Notes under the pieces: model-generated | The model's database searches: none | The model's input: the letters and a program-made list of their open reading frames with translations, nothing else | What the model was told of the DNA's origin: nothing | Shown here: positions 47,336 to 57,307 of the stretch, in pieces | Layout of the letters: each line of letters opens with the position of its first letter | Numbering within the stretch: position 1 is the stretch's first letter | Assembly: GCF_017873715.1 (NCBI RefSeq) | Contig: NZ_JAGGKM010000003.1 | Coordinates: 124,001 to 188,000 of the forward strand | Origin: Cytobacillus luteolus | GTDB taxonomy: Bacteria; Bacillota; Bacilli; Bacillales; Bacillaceae_L | Length of the DNA stretch: 64,000 bases | Direction of reading: 5' to 3' | Program-made: the position numbers and the translations under genes

Positions 47336-48043
47336 ATGAAGCAATCCAAAGAAGAACGGGTACACCATGTATTCGAGAAAATATATAAAAACTATGACCA
47401 GATGAACTCTGTGATCAGCTTCCAACAGCACAAGGCTTGGAGAAAAGATATCATGAAGCGCATGAATGTTCCAAAAGGCTCAAAAGCCCTTGATATTTGT
47501 TGCGGTACAGCCGATTGGACAATTGCGTTAGCTGATGCTGTAGGTCCGAGTGGTGAAGTTGTCGGACTAGATTTTAGTAAAAATATGCTTAAAATTGGTC
47601 AAGAAAAGATTGAGAGCTTAAATCTAAACCAGGTGGAGTTAATACATGGGAATGCAATGGAGCTCCCATTTGAAGATAATACATTTGACTTCGTAACTAT
47701 TGGTTTTGGTTTACGTAATGTTCCTGACTATATGCAGGTTTTAAAAGAGATGAGACGTGTTGTTAAGCCAGGGGGCAAGGTTGTTTGTTTAGAGACCTCT
47801 CAACCGACGCTAATTGGTTTTAGACAGCTTTACTTCTTATATTTCCGTTATATTATGCCGGTTTTTGGAAAGTTGTTTGCTAAAAGCTACAATGAGTATT
47901 CTTGGTTACAGGAATCAGCTAAGGACTTCCCTGGGATGAATGAACTGGCAAGAATGTTTGAAGATGCTGGCTTGAAAAATGTGAAGGTTAAACCTTACAC
48001 TGGTGGTGTTGCAGCAATGCACATGGGTGTTAAAGAAAAGTAA
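47336..48043 (+). CDS. menG: Demethylmenaquinone methyltransferase
   Basis: MenG (also ubiE or menH) methylates demethylmenaquinone, the last step of menaquinone synthesis. The SAM-binding motif is [16 protein letters not shown], followed by [11 protein letters not shown], and the UbiE signatures [37 protein letters not shown] and [16 protein letters not shown]. The ATG at 47336 gives [24 protein letters not shown], the usual N-terminus; an earlier TTG or ATT-led extension is not needed. The length is 235 residues. Confidence 0.95.
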   Translation: MKQSKEERVHHVFEKIYKNYDQMNSVISFQQHKAWRKDIMKRMNVPKGSKALDICCGTADWTIALADAVGPSGEVVGLDFSKNMLKIGQEKIESLNLNQVELIHGNAMELPFEDNTFDFVTIGFGLRNVPDYMQVLKEMRRVVKPGGKVVCLETSQPTLIGFRQLYFLYFRYIMPVFGKLFAKSYNEYSWLQESAKDFPGMNELARMFEDAGLKNVKVKPYTGGVAAMHMGVKEK

Positions 48044-48050
48044 ACCTAAG

Positions 48051-48078
48051 TATAGGAGGGGTGACTCTCCTATTTTTA
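48051..48078 (+). terminator. Hairpin between menG and hepT
   Basis: ATAGGAG pairs with CTCCTAT across eight bases and is followed by TTTTT. In an otherwise single operon it may only reduce hepT transcription. Confidence 0.75.
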
Positions 48079-48111
48079 AAATTATGTCTTTATTAAGTTA
48101 AGGTGAGACTC

Positions 48112-49074
48112 ATGAAATTAAAGATGATGTATTCTTTTTTGAATACGGACTTGAATTTAATTGAAAAAGAGCTGGAAGAAACGATACAGGCTGAGCAACC
48201 ATTGCTAAGACAAGCTGGCTTGCATTTATTACAGGCTGGAGGTAAACGAATTCGTCCAGTATTTGTTTTACTTGCTGGAAAATTTGGCGATTACAATATC
48301 GACAAAATTAAACATGTTGCTGTCGCTCTTGAACTCATTCATATGGCCTCATTGGTTCATGACGATGTAATTGATGATGCAGGTATGAGAAGGGGAAAGC
48401 CAACGATAAAAGCAAAGTGGGATAATAAAATTGCGGTTTATACTGGTGATTATATCCTTGCGCGCTCTCTGGAGTTAATGGCAAAAGTTGAACAAATCGA
48501 GGCTCATAAAATTTTAGCATATTCCTTGGTAGAACTAAATATTGGCGAGATTGAACAAATTAGGGATAAATATAATTTTGACCAAAATGTTCGTACATAC
48601 TTGCGTAGAATAAAACGGAAAACAGCCTTATTGATTGCTGTTAGCTGCCAACTTGGTGCAGTTGCATCTGATGTACCAGCATCCATACATAGAAAGTTAT
48701 ATCTTTTTGGGTATTATGTCGGCATGGCCTTTCAAATTACCGATGATATATTAGATTTTACAGCAACAGAAGAGCAACTAGGTAAGCCGGCAGGAAGTGA
48801 TCTTTTACAGGGGAATATTACTTTGCCAGTTCTATTTGCATTACAAGATCCAGTATTAAATAGTCAAATTAATAAAATTTCTGAATCAACAACCTATGAA
48901 GAAATACAACCTCTGGTCCGGGCTATTAAGCAATCAAGTGCCATTGATTACTCTACTGACATAAGTAATAGATACTTGGAGAAGGCTTACAAAATACTTA
49001 AAGAACTACCTCAAAATAGAGCAAGAAATACGCTTTATAACATTGCGAAATTTATCGGTAAACGAAAATTTTAA
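48112..49074 (+). CDS. hepT: Heptaprenyl diphosphate synthase component II
   Basis: HepT is the catalytic subunit of the C35 prenyl synthase. It has the first Asp-rich motif LVHDDVIDDAGMRRG near residue 83 and the second FQITDDILDFTATEEQLGKPAGSDL near residue 210, with GGKRIRP near residue 46. The ATG at 48112 gives 320 residues, the B. subtilis length, and AAGGTGAG lies just upstream. It uses IPP made available partly by Fni, encoded earlier in this window. Confidence 0.96.
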   Translation: MKLKMMYSFLNTDLNLIEKELEETIQAEQPLLRQAGLHLLQAGGKRIRPVFVLLAGKFGDYNIDKIKHVAVALELIHMASLVHDDVIDDAGMRRGKPTIKAKWDNKIAVYTGDYILARSLELMAKVEQIEAHKILAYSLVELNIGEIEQIRDKYNFDQNVRTYLRRIKRKTALLIAVSCQLGAVASDVPASIHRKLYLFGYYVGMAFQITDDILDFTATEEQLGKPAGSDLLQGNITLPVLFALQDPVLNSQINKISESTTYEEIQPLVRAIKQSSAIDYSTDISNRYLEKAYKILKELPQNRARNTLYNIAKFIGKRKF

Positions 49075-49097
49075 CATTATTGGCAGATAAAGTTGAT

Positions 49098-49132
49098 AAC
49101 CAAACAAAATAATGATAGTATTTTGTTTGGTT
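49098..49132 (+). terminator. Perfect hairpin between hepT and ndk
   Basis: AACCAAACAAAATA pairs with TATTTTGTTTGGTT. The following sequence (GGTTAAAT) is not T-rich, so it may be a weak terminator or a processing site. Confidence 0.5.
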
Positions 49133-49174
49133 GGTTAAATTACAATCTATACATAATTAATAGAGGTGGAAATT

Positions 49175-49621
49175 ATGGAAAAAACATTCTTAATGGTAAA
49201 ACCTGACGGTGTTCAACGTCAATTAATCGGAGAAATCGTTTCTCGTTTTGAAAGAAAGGGCTTTCAATTAGTTGGAGCTAAATTAATGCAAATTACACCT
49301 GAGCTTGCTGAGGAACATTACGGCGAACACAAAGAGCGTCCATTCTTTGGAGCACTAACTAGCTTCATTACTTCAGGACCAGTATTTGCTATGGTATGGC
49401 AAGGTGAAAATGTGATTGCTACTGCTCGTCAAATGATGGGAGCAACTAACCCTAAAGATGCAGCTCCTGGAACAATTCGTGGAGATTTCGGTTTAACAAT
49501 TGATAAAAACGTAATTCATGGTTCAGATGCTCCTGCAAGTGCTGAGCGTGAAATCGGTTTATTCTTTCAAGAAAACGAGTTAGTAGAATATACTCGCCAA
49601 ATCAACGAGTGGATTTACTAA
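49175..49621 (+). CDS. ndk: Nucleoside diphosphate kinase
   Basis: Ndk transfers the gamma phosphate from ATP to other NDPs through a phosphohistidine. The active site is [16 protein letters not shown] with H115, and the family start [15 protein letters not shown] is present. The length is 148 residues. The ATG at 49175 has AGAGGTGG upstream; a GTG three codons earlier overlaps that site. The gene lies between hepT and cheR as in B. subtilis. Confidence 0.97.
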   Translation: MEKTFLMVKPDGVQRQLIGEIVSRFERKGFQLVGAKLMQITPELAEEHYGEHKERPFFGALTSFITSGPVFAMVWQGENVIATARQMMGATNPKDAAPGTIRGDFGLTIDKNVIHGSDAPASAEREIGLFFQENELVEYTRQINEWIY

Positions 49622-49647
49622 TAATTAGAATTAAATATTTATTAGAT

Positions 49648-49680
49648 AAACGTTTGAGATTACTCTCAAGCGTTTTTCTT
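49648..49680 (+). terminator. Terminator of ndk
   Basis: AAACGTTTGAGA pairs with TCTCAAGCGTTT across four bases, followed by T-rich sequence. Confidence 0.88.
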
Positions 49681-49821
49681 TTCTTAGCTTTCTGATTTAT
49701 GACAAATATCGATAAATTCCTCCTCTTTTCAACTAACATGAGATATACTAAACTTATAATTATTGTAAATTTATTTGGCTCTTCGTAAAGAATGTTGCTA
49801 ATTAAAAATAGTTTAATGAAG

Positions 49822-49954
49822 AGTGGATTGGAGCGGAAGGCACTTGACTCCTGCTCAGAAGTTGAGGAAAGGTCGAGACCCCGCAGACGGAACGTCGAGG
49901 AGGCTCGACTTCCTCCCCGCGGAAAGCAAGTGCCTGCAGCGAAAAGGAACGATC
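49822..49954 (+). repeat. Structured intergenic repeat, copy H (one arm damaged)
   Basis: The outer stem is GGCACTTG/CAAGTGCC and the inner stems are as in copy J, but the 5' CTGCGGG block is replaced by CTGCTCAGAAG, so that inner stem cannot form. The small hairpin is GACG-GAA-CGTC. Flanks are of the A/C/G/J type. It appears to be decaying. Confidence 0.88.
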
Positions 49955-49998
49955 TATGTTCAAATTGGAAAACTATATTATTTTTTAAAAAGAGCTAA

Positions 49999-50808
<810 letters not shown>

Positions 50809-50817
50809 TAAACATAA

Positions 50818-50849
50818 AAAAGGATTCATCCTAGATGGATTCTTTTTTG
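50818..50849 (+). terminator. Terminator of cheR
   Basis: AAAGGATTCATC pairs with GATGGATTCTTT, allowing two G-U pairs, and is followed by T. Confidence 0.82.
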
Positions 50850-50886
50850 TTATTTCTTAAAAAGACATTTTATTGAACCATATATG

Positions 50887-50913
50887 AAAGTACCTGCAGC
50901 GGAAAGGGACGTT
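50887..50913 (+). repeat. Solo right-end fragment of the structured repeat (copy I)
   Basis: AAGTACCTGCAGCGGAAAGG is identical to the right end of copy C apart from one base and is followed by GACGTT. Nothing of the left part is present. It looks like a remnant after deletion of a copy upstream of aroF. Confidence 0.75.
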
Positions 50914-51041
50914 CCTATTATTTTCACATGCAATCTTTTTTGTAGAATGAACCTAACAAATAATTAATTTTTCTTACTAATCCATAGTTGATATGATATA
51001 TTAGTACATAATCGCTTTAAAGAGTTGAAGGGGGAATGTAG

Positions 51042-52214
51042 ATGAGATACTTAACAGCAGGAGAATCCCATGGACCTCAGTTAACAACAATCATAGAAGG
51101 GGTACCAGCGGGTTTACCGATAACTGCAGAAGATATAAATGAGGACTTAGCTAGAAGACAAAAAGGACATGGTCGAGGCCGGAGAATGTTAATTGAAAAA
51201 GACCAAGTCCAAATCTTGAGTGGAATCAGACATGGAAAATCATTAGGTTCACCGATTACATTAGTGGTTGAAAACAATGATTGGAAGCACTGGACAAATA
51301 TAATGGGGATTGAGCCACTTGAAGAAATTCAGGATGATGAGATTAAGCGTAAGATTACTAGGCCCCGTCCTGGACATGCAGATTTAAATGGAGCTCTGAA
51401 ATATGGACATCGAGACATGCGTAATGTCTTAGAGCGTTCTTCTGCTAGAGAAACAACAGTTAGAGTAGCAGCAGGAGCTGTAGCTAAAAAGATACTATCC
51501 CATTTGGGAATCAAGGTAGCTGGTCATGTGCTTGAAATTGGTGGGGTCAGAGCAAATCCTCCAGCTTATCAATCAATAGAAGAATTACAAGTTATAACTG
51601 AGCAATCACCTGTTCGATGCTTTGATCGTAACAAAGAACAAGAGATGATGGATGCGATAGATAAAGCTAAGGAAAATGGCGATTCCATTGGTGGAATTGT
51701 CGAAGTGATTGTGGAAGGGGTTCCCGCAGGTGTTGGGAGTTATGTCCACTATGACCGAAAGTTAGATGCTAAAATTGCATCAGCAATCATTAGTATAAAT
51801 GCATTTAAGGGTGTTGAATTTGGTATTGGATTTGAGGCTGCTAGGAAACAGGGTAGTGAAGTTCATGATGAGATTCTTTGGGATGAGGAAAATGGCTATA
51901 CGAGAAAAACGAATAATTTAGGTGGTTTTGAGGGCGGAATGACTACAGGTATGCCTATTGTTGTAAGGGGAGTAATGAAGCCAATACCTACCTTATACAA
52001 ACCTTTACAAAGTGTTGATATTGAGTCAAAGGAACCGTTTCAAGCTAGTATCGAGAGATCAGACAGCTGTGCAGTACCTGCTGCAAGTGTAGTGGCTGAA
52101 TCAGTTGTTGCATGGGAAATAGCATCGGCTATTGTTAGCCAGTTTGGACAGGACCGAATGAATCTAATTTTAGAAAATGTAGAGAAAATGAAGGACTATT
52201 CTAGGAGCTTCTAA
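51042..52214 (+). CDS. aroF: Chorismate synthase
   Basis: The enzyme (AroC in E. coli) converts EPSP to chorismate and needs reduced FMN. Signatures are [63 protein letters not shown] and [21 protein letters not shown]. The length is 390 residues. It begins the aromatic supraoperon; its stop shares a base with the aroB start (TAATG), so they are coupled. GAAGGGGG precedes the ATG. Confidence 0.97.
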   Translation: MRYLTAGESHGPQLTTIIEGVPAGLPITAEDINEDLARRQKGHGRGRRMLIEKDQVQILSGIRHGKSLGSPITLVVENNDWKHWTNIMGIEPLEEIQDDEIKRKITRPRPGHADLNGALKYGHRDMRNVLERSSARETTVRVAAGAVAKKILSHLGIKVAGHVLEIGGVRANPPAYQSIEELQVITEQSPVRCFDRNKEQEMMDAIDKAKENGDSIGGIVEVIVEGVPAGVGSYVHYDRKLDAKIASAIISINAFKGVEFGIGFEAARKQGSEVHDEILWDEENGYTRKTNNLGGFEGGMTTGMPIVVRGVMKPIPTLYKPLQSVDIESKEPFQASIERSDSCAVPAASVVAESVVAWEIASAIVSQFGQDRMNLILENVEKMKDYSRSF

Positions 52215-53281
52215 TGGATACGTTAAACATTAAAACCCATTCAAAAACGTATCCTCTATACATTGGAAGTGGTATCCTCCCTGAACTATCTGCAATTTTA
52301 AGGAATCTTAATTTGTCCATCACAAAAATTTTAATTATTTCTGATGACCAAGTGGCTCCTTTATATATGGATAGTGTTACAACTCAGATAAAGTCTGAAT
52401 ACCCTATTATTGAGTTTATTATTCCTAGTGGGGAAGCTTCCAAAAATATTGATTGGTTCTATGAGTGTCAAACCTGTGCACTCTCAAATGGTCTAGACCG
52501 TTCATCACTGATTATTGCATTAGGTGGTGGGGTTGTTGGCGATCTTGCCGGTTTTGTTGCAGCTACTTTTCAAAGAGGAATTCCCTTTATCCAAATTCCT
52601 ACGACACTATTGGCGCATGATAGTGCTGTAGGAGGAAAGGTAGCAATTAATCACCCTCTCGGAAAAAATATGATCGGTGCATTTCACCAACCTGAGGCCG
52701 TTATTTTTAATATTGATTTCATAGAAACTTTACCTAAAAAGGAACTCTTATCTGGTTTCGCTGAGGTTATTAAGGAAGCAATCATTTGGGATAAATCCTT
52801 TTATAACTGGTTGAGAAACAATATTACAACATTATCAGATCTAAAAGATGAAAAACTTCAATATGCCATCGAACAAGGCATTTCTATAAAATCTCAAATT
52901 GTAGCAATGGATGAGAAGGAAAATGACATTCGAGCCATTTTAAATTTTGGGCATACGCTTGGGCACGCTATTGAAGCTGAGCTTGGATATGGTGAAATCA
53001 CACATGGAGAAGCAGTGTTAATCGGTATGTTATTTGCTATCAAAGTGAGTGAGGAAACTTATCCTAGACATTTATATTATGAAGAATTTAAACAATGGTT
53101 TTCGAATTTTGGTTACTGCACCGACCTTCCTGCTGCTTTAGATAAATCACGTTTAGTACAAAGAATGAAAAAAGATAAAAAAGCCAACGCAGGTACGATT
53201 CGAATGGTCTTACTAAAGGAAATAGGCAAGGTTGAAGTACAAGAAGTTAGAGATGATTTACTATATAAACTATTAAACTAA
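52214..53281 (+). CDS. aroB: 3-dehydroquinate synthase
   Basis: AroB cyclises DAHP to 3-dehydroquinate, the second step of the shikimate pathway. The NAD-binding loop IALGGGVVGDLAGFVAATFQRGIPFIQIPTTLLAHDSAVGGKVAINHPLGKN is typical, as are the metal ligands in FAEVIKEAI and LNFGHTLGHAIE...THGEAVLIGM. The length is 355 residues. It overlaps aroF by one base and is followed by aroH after 23 bases. Confidence 0.96.
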   Translation: MDTLNIKTHSKTYPLYIGSGILPELSAILRNLNLSITKILIISDDQVAPLYMDSVTTQIKSEYPIIEFIIPSGEASKNIDWFYECQTCALSNGLDRSSLIIALGGGVVGDLAGFVAATFQRGIPFIQIPTTLLAHDSAVGGKVAINHPLGKNMIGAFHQPEAVIFNIDFIETLPKKELLSGFAEVIKEAIIWDKSFYNWLRNNITTLSDLKDEKLQYAIEQGISIKSQIVAMDEKENDIRAILNFGHTLGHAIEAELGYGEITHGEAVLIGMLFAIKVSEETYPRHLYYEEFKQWFSNFGYCTDLPAALDKSRLVQRMKKDKKANAGTIRMVLLKEIGKVEVQEVRDDLLYKLLN

Positions 53282-53304
53282 ACAAACGGAGAAGGGGGAG
53301 AACT

Positions 53305-53676
53305 ATGGTCCGTGGGATAAGAGGTGCAATTACAGTTGAGGAAAATGAAGCGAATCAAATAATTGCTTCGACAGAACAGTTGCTTCGTGAAATGATCGAT
53401 GCAAACAAGGTTGAGGCAAGGGATGTTGCTCAAGTTATTATATCTGTGACCGAAGATATTAATGATGCTTTCCCTGCTGCAGCACTTAGGCGTCTTGAGG
53501 GATGGAACTACGTACCGGTAATGTGTACAAAAGAAATACCCGTACCAAACTCCCTTTCAAAATGTATTAGGGTCATGTTAACGGTGAACACCAATACAAA
53601 TCAAGAGGATATAAATCATATATATCTTAAGAATGCTGTGCAGTTAAGACCTGATTTAACCAGGAAAAACAGTTAG
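53305..53676 (+). CDS. aroH: Chorismate mutase, AroH type
   Basis: This monofunctional trimeric chorismate mutase makes prephenate for phenylalanine and tyrosine. The 123-residue sequence MVRGIRGAITVEENEANQIIASTEQLLREMI with the catalytic Arg of RGIRGA, and ALRRLEGWNYVPVMCTKEIPVPNSLSKCIRVMLTVNT with the active-site Arg and Cys region, is the AroH fold rather than the AroQ helical type. It closes the first part of the supraoperon; the trp leader follows. Confidence 0.96.
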   Translation: MVRGIRGAITVEENEANQIIASTEQLLREMIDANKVEARDVAQVIISVTEDINDAFPAAALRRLEGWNYVPVMCTKEIPVPNSLSKCIRVMLTVNTNTNQEDINHIYLKNAVQLRPDLTRKNS

Positions 53677-53691
53677 TCAGAATATTTCGTA

Positions 53692-53697
53692 TTGACA
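53692..53697 (+). promoter_or_regulatory. -35 box of the trp operon promoter
   Basis: TTGACA lies 16 bases after the aroH stop. The -10 is not clear: TATACT follows at 13 bp, too close, and TAACAT at 18 bp. A promoter at this place is expected because the trp leader RNA starts shortly downstream. Confidence 0.5.
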
Positions 53698-53733
53698 AAG
53701 AAGTTAAAAGTATACTAACATTAATTAATAGTT

Positions 53734-53839
53734 TAGAAAGTTAGCTTAGAGATTAGTTGAGATGAAAGTAAAAGTAGTTGTAAATAGCTTAGGGTAGCTG
53801 AGAGTGAGAGAGTTTAGCTGAGGTTAGTTGAGTAAATAG
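53734..53839 (+). promoter_or_regulatory. TRAP-binding array in the trp leader
   Basis: UAG/GAG triplets are packed here. The main block has triplets starting at 53785, 53790, 53795, 53800, 53806, 53810, 53815, 53820, 53825, 53830 and 53837, mostly at 5-base pitch, which gives 11, one per TRAP subunit. A looser set lies upstream at 53734, 53742, 53747, 53754, 53759 and 53775. The spacing of two bases between triplets is what TRAP prefers. Parts of the array can pair with sequence ahead of the terminator (GGGTAG with CTACCC; GGTTA with TAACC) to form an antiterminator. Confidence 0.9.
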
Positions 53840-53858
53840 GTCTAATTATAACCATCCT

Positions 53859-53893
53859 ACCCAAAGACTCTTTATTTGTCTTTGGGTTTTTTA
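53859..53893 (+). terminator. trp operon attenuator
   Basis: ACCCAAAGAC pairs perfectly with GTCTTTGGGT across nine bases and is followed by TTTTTT. It lies 20 bases after the TRAP-binding array and about 110 bases before trpE, so it is the regulated terminator of the trp leader. Confidence 0.93.
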
Positions 53894-53936
53894 CGGTCTT
53901 TTTCTAAAGATTGTAAGGTTATTCACCTCCTAAATC

Positions 53937-54002
53937 CTCATTCTCCATAAAACGGTAATGTAGTAGTTTACCTACTACAAGACAGAAATATGGAGGAGTG
54001 AG
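53937..54002 (+). promoter_or_regulatory. Hairpin that can sequester the trpE ribosome-binding site
   Basis: CTCAT-T-CTCCAT (53937-53948) pairs with ATGGAG-GA-GTGAG (53990-54002), which contains the trpE Shine-Dalgarno GGAGGAG. Inside it, GTAGTAG (53960-53966) pairs with CTACTAC (53972-53978). The layout matches the role of the SD-blocking hairpin known from the B. subtilis trp leader. Confidence 0.75.
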
Positions 54003-54005
54003 ACC

Positions 54006-55529
54006 ATGTCAAAGAAAAACGAAGAGTTTTCCTCATTTTTATCGGATTGTCAAAGATACAAAACAATTCCGATCATTAAAAAAATAGTTGGCGATACGCT
54101 AACACCCATTCAACTATTCCAAAATCTAGAAAAAGAAGCCTCTTTTTTGTTAGAAAGTAAAGATCAACATTCAGAATGGTCTAGGTATTCTTTTGTTGGC
54201 CTTGATCCGTTTTTATTTATCGATGAGATAAATGGAGAATTTATGATTAAGGGTAAAAATCAACTTACTCTTGTTAAATCACCAACGTTAAAAGGTGCGT
54301 TTTCATGGATTAAAAATTATTTAGTAAGTAAAGAATTATCAATCCCTGTACCATTTACTGGAGGTGCAGTAGGGTATATTGGGTATGATGCTGTATCTAC
54401 AATTGAGAAAGTACCTGAAAACGATAATAACGATTTGAAAATGAAACGGTATCACTTCTTTTTTTGTGAGACAATACTCGCATTTGACCATGATACGAAA
54501 GAGCTTACAATTATTCATTATATCCGTCTTAATGGCGATGAGGACGACCGATGTAAAGCTGCCTTATATGAACAAGGGATTGCAAAGATGAATTTCTACG
54601 TAGCTAAAATACTGCAAAATAATAAACATGATATGCTACAATCGCCTCCCAACTTTAAGGATGTAAGCTTTGAAAATATTAAAACAAATTATGAGAAAGA
54701 ACGATTTCTACAAGATGTAAATAAAATCAAGGATTATATTGCAGCGGGTGATGTATTTCAAGCAGTGTTATCCCAGAGGTTCGAAATTCCTATTAAAGTA
54801 AGTGGGTTTCAACTGTATAGAGTGCTAAGAATGGTAAACCCTTCACCTTACCTTTTTTATATAAAGAGTGAAGATGTAGAAATTGTTGGTAGCTCTCCAG
54901 AGAGATTAATTAAGATACAAAATGGAGATTTGGAAATACATCCGATTGCAGGAACAAGAAGAAGAGGAAGAACTCCTGAAGAAGATGAGGCACTAGCAGT
55001 TGAATTACTCCAGGATGAGAAAGAAAAAGCTGAGCACTATATGCTAGTTGATTTAGCAAGAAATGATATAGGGCGGGTTTCCAAGTATGGAACAGTGCAA
55101 ACCCCGGTACTTATGGAGTTAGGTCGGTTTTCACATGTTATGCATTTAATCTCGAAAGTCACTGGCATTCTTTCTGAAAAAATTGAACCTATTGATGCTT
55201 TACTTGCTGCTTTTCCAGCGGGAACGGTTTCTGGAGCTCCTAAAATTCGTGCGATGCAAATTTTGTCTGAACTAGAACCCACCGCCAGAAATTTATATGC
55301 CGGAACAATTGCTTATGTAGGGTTTGATGGGAATATCGATTCTTGTATTACAATTCGTACGATTCTCTTGAAGGAAGGTGTTGGCTATATTCAAGCTGGT
55401 GCTGGCATTGTAGCTGACTCAATTCCTGAAAATGAATGGAAAGAAACCTTAAATAAAGCAAGTGCACTCATTAAAACAATTGAAATTGCGCATGAGATGT
55501 TTGCGAGCCAGGAGGAATCGTATGTTTAA
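54006..55529 (+). CDS. trpE: Anthranilate synthase component I
   Basis: TrpE makes anthranilate from chorismate with ammonia delivered by the glutamine amidotransferase subunit, which in Bacillus is encoded in the folate operon and is not in this window. Features include the tryptophan-feedback region (LESKDQHSEWSRYSFVGLDP), the catalytic blocks PSPYLFYIKSEDVEIVGSSPERLIKI, IAGTRRRGRTPEEDEALA, and FPAGTVSGAPKIRAMQIL. The length is 507 residues. Expression is expected to be governed by TRAP at transcription and translation, as described for the leader. It overlaps trpD by 8 bp. Confidence 0.97.
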   Translation: MSKKNEEFSSFLSDCQRYKTIPIIKKIVGDTLTPIQLFQNLEKEASFLLESKDQHSEWSRYSFVGLDPFLFIDEINGEFMIKGKNQLTLVKSPTLKGAFSWIKNYLVSKELSIPVPFTGGAVGYIGYDAVSTIEKVPENDNNDLKMKRYHFFFCETILAFDHDTKELTIIHYIRLNGDEDDRCKAALYEQGIAKMNFYVAKILQNNKHDMLQSPPNFKDVSFENIKTNYEKERFLQDVNKIKDYIAAGDVFQAVLSQRFEIPIKVSGFQLYRVLRMVNPSPYLFYIKSEDVEIVGSSPERLIKIQNGDLEIHPIAGTRRRGRTPEEDEALAVELLQDEKEKAEHYMLVDLARNDIGRVSKYGTVQTPVLMELGRFSHVMHLISKVTGILSEKIEPIDALLAAFPAGTVSGAPKIRAMQILSELEPTARNLYAGTIAYVGFDGNIDSCITIRTILLKEGVGYIQAGAGIVADSIPENEWKETLNKASALIKTIEIAHEMFASQEESYV

Positions 55530-56547
55530 ACAACTTTTAAATAAATGCATAAATGGTGAAATATTAACGATAGATGAAGCGAAATCTTTAATGAATGAGA
55601 TTATGTCTGGCAGAGCAACGGCCAGCCAAATTGCAAGTCTCCTATCCATTTTACGCTTTAGGGGAGAAACGATTGATGAGATGACAGGTTTTGCGAGTGC
55701 GATGCGTGACCATATGATGGTTTTAGAATATGAAGATCCAAATATAATAGACACTTGTGGTACTGGAGGAGACGGGGTATCAACATTTAACATTTCCACA
55801 GCTACTGCCATAACTGTTTCCGCACTTGGGGTTAAAGTCGCTAAGCATGGAAATCGTGCAGTGTCATCGAAAAGCGGGAGTGCTGATGTACTTGAGCATT
55901 TAGGGGTTGATATCCAGTCATCAAAAGAGGAAGCAAAGCTAGCTTTAAAAGATAGAGGTATGAGTTTTCTATTTGCACCGTACTATCATTCTGCAATGAA
56001 AAATGCTGTAACACCTCGGGCTGAAATAGGGTTTAGAACAGTATTCAATTTGTTAGGTCCTTTAGCCAATCCGGCACGTTGTAAAAAACAGGTCATTGGT
56101 GTTTATTCATTTAAATACGCCGAGAAAATGGCTCATACACTTAACAACTTGGGTTCAGAGCATGTATTGCTAGTAACAGGCAGAGATGGCCTTGATGAAT
56201 GTAGTATTAGTTCTGAGACCGACGTTGTTGAATTAAAAAACGGACAGATTAAGAAGTATGTTCTTACACCGGAAGAAGTTGGTTTAGAACGCGGAAGCCT
56301 AAAAAATATACAAGTAAATACTGTGTCAGAAAGTGCTAGGTTGATAGAACAAGTGTTATCTGGGAAAGGGAATCAAGATGCGTTAAATATTGTTTCCTTT
56401 AACGCTGGTGCTGCCCTTTATGTCGCTGGGAAGGTACCTTCAATCAATGATGGAGTCAGTCTTGCAAAAGAGTCCTTAATAAGCGGTAAGGTGAAAAGTC
56501 ATTTTAATTCCTTAAGAAGTGTAAAGGAGACATTCCATGCTCACTAA
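55522..56547 (+). CDS. trpD: Anthranilate phosphoribosyltransferase
   Basis: TrpD joins anthranilate to PRPP. The PRPP-binding motif DTCGTGGDGVSTFNISTATA (about residues 77-96), KHGNRAVSSKSGSADVLE and the NLLGPLANPA block are present. The ATG at 55522, preceded by CCAGGAGGAA inside trpE, gives MFKQLLNKCINGEIL and 341 residues. It overlaps trpE upstream and trpC downstream (11 bp), indicating coupled translation along the operon. Confidence 0.97.
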   Translation: MFKQLLNKCINGEILTIDEAKSLMNEIMSGRATASQIASLLSILRFRGETIDEMTGFASAMRDHMMVLEYEDPNIIDTCGTGGDGVSTFNISTATAITVSALGVKVAKHGNRAVSSKSGSADVLEHLGVDIQSSKEEAKLALKDRGMSFLFAPYYHSAMKNAVTPRAEIGFRTVFNLLGPLANPARCKKQVIGVYSFKYAEKMAHTLNNLGSEHVLLVTGRDGLDECSISSETDVVELKNGQIKKYVLTPEEVGLERGSLKNIQVNTVSESARLIEQVLSGKGNQDALNIVSFNAGAALYVAGKVPSINDGVSLAKESLISGKVKSHFNSLRSVKETFHAH

Positions 56548-57307
56548 AATCATTGAGACTAAATATGAAGAGGTTAAAAAAATTATCCTGCCAGAGTATG
56601 ATATTTTCGACAGGAAATCCTTATATAAAGCACTTCACAATTCCAATAGAGAGATTGGGTTAATTGCTGAAGTTAAAAAAGCTTCACCTTCGAAGGGGAT
56701 AATAAGGCAGGAATTTAACCCGACACAAATCGCACTAGATTATATGAATGTGCATGTAGACGCAATGTCTGTTTTAACCGATGAACTATACTTCCAAGGT
56801 TCAAGTCAATACTTAAGAGATATAAAAGAATTAGTTGATGTTCCTGTCTTAAGAAAGGACTTTATAGTAGATTCCTTGCAAATAGAACAGAGTGTCAGAG
56901 TAGGAGCGGATGCAATCCTATTAATTGGAGAAGTATTAGAGCCGACTCAATTACATGAATTTTATAGTGAAGCATATGAGAAAGGCCTTGAATGCCTAGT
57001 GGAAGTACACTCTTATGAGATATTAGAAAAAATACTTAAGGTATTTGAACCTAAAATACTAGGTGTAAATAACCGTAATCTTAAGACATTTTCTACCTCC
57101 ATTTTACAGACAAAAGAGTTAGTAACTTATATTCCACCTGGGAGCCTACTCGTAAGTGAGAGTGGAATTCATAGCCACCAAGACCTTTTAGATGTAAAAG
57201 GATATGGTGCAAAAGCAGTGCTCGTTGGTGAAGCCTTTATGAAAGTAGAAAAACCCGGAGATGCTGTAAGGGAATTATTTGGAGAAAAAATCAATGATGA
57301 AGGTTAG
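56537..57307 (+). CDS. trpC: Indole-3-glycerol phosphate synthase
   Basis: TrpC closes the indole ring from CdRP. It is a TIM barrel with the family blocks GLIAEVKKASPSKGIIR, VLRKDFIVDSLQIEQSVRVGADAILLI, LGVNNRNLKTFSTS and LVSESGIHSHQDL, covering the catalytic Lys and Glu residues. The length is 256 residues. It overlaps trpD and trpF. Confidence 0.96.
   Translation: MLTKIIETKYEEVKKIILPEYDIFDRKSLYKALHNSNREIGLIAEVKKASPSKGIIRQEFNPTQIALDYMNVHVDAMSVLTDELYFQGSSQYLRDIKELVDVPVLRKDFIVDSLQIEQSVRVGADAILLIGEVLEPTQLHEFYSEAYEKGLECLVEVHSYEILEKILKVFEPKILGVNNRNLKTFSTSILQTKELVTYIPPGSLLVSESGIHSHQDLLDVKGYGAKAVLVGEAFMKVEKPGDAVRELFGEKINDEG

Noticed and set aside
53677-54005. T-box leader in front of the trp operon
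   Set aside because: No T-box sequence or specifier stem is seen, while TRAP triplets and the attenuator explain the leader.
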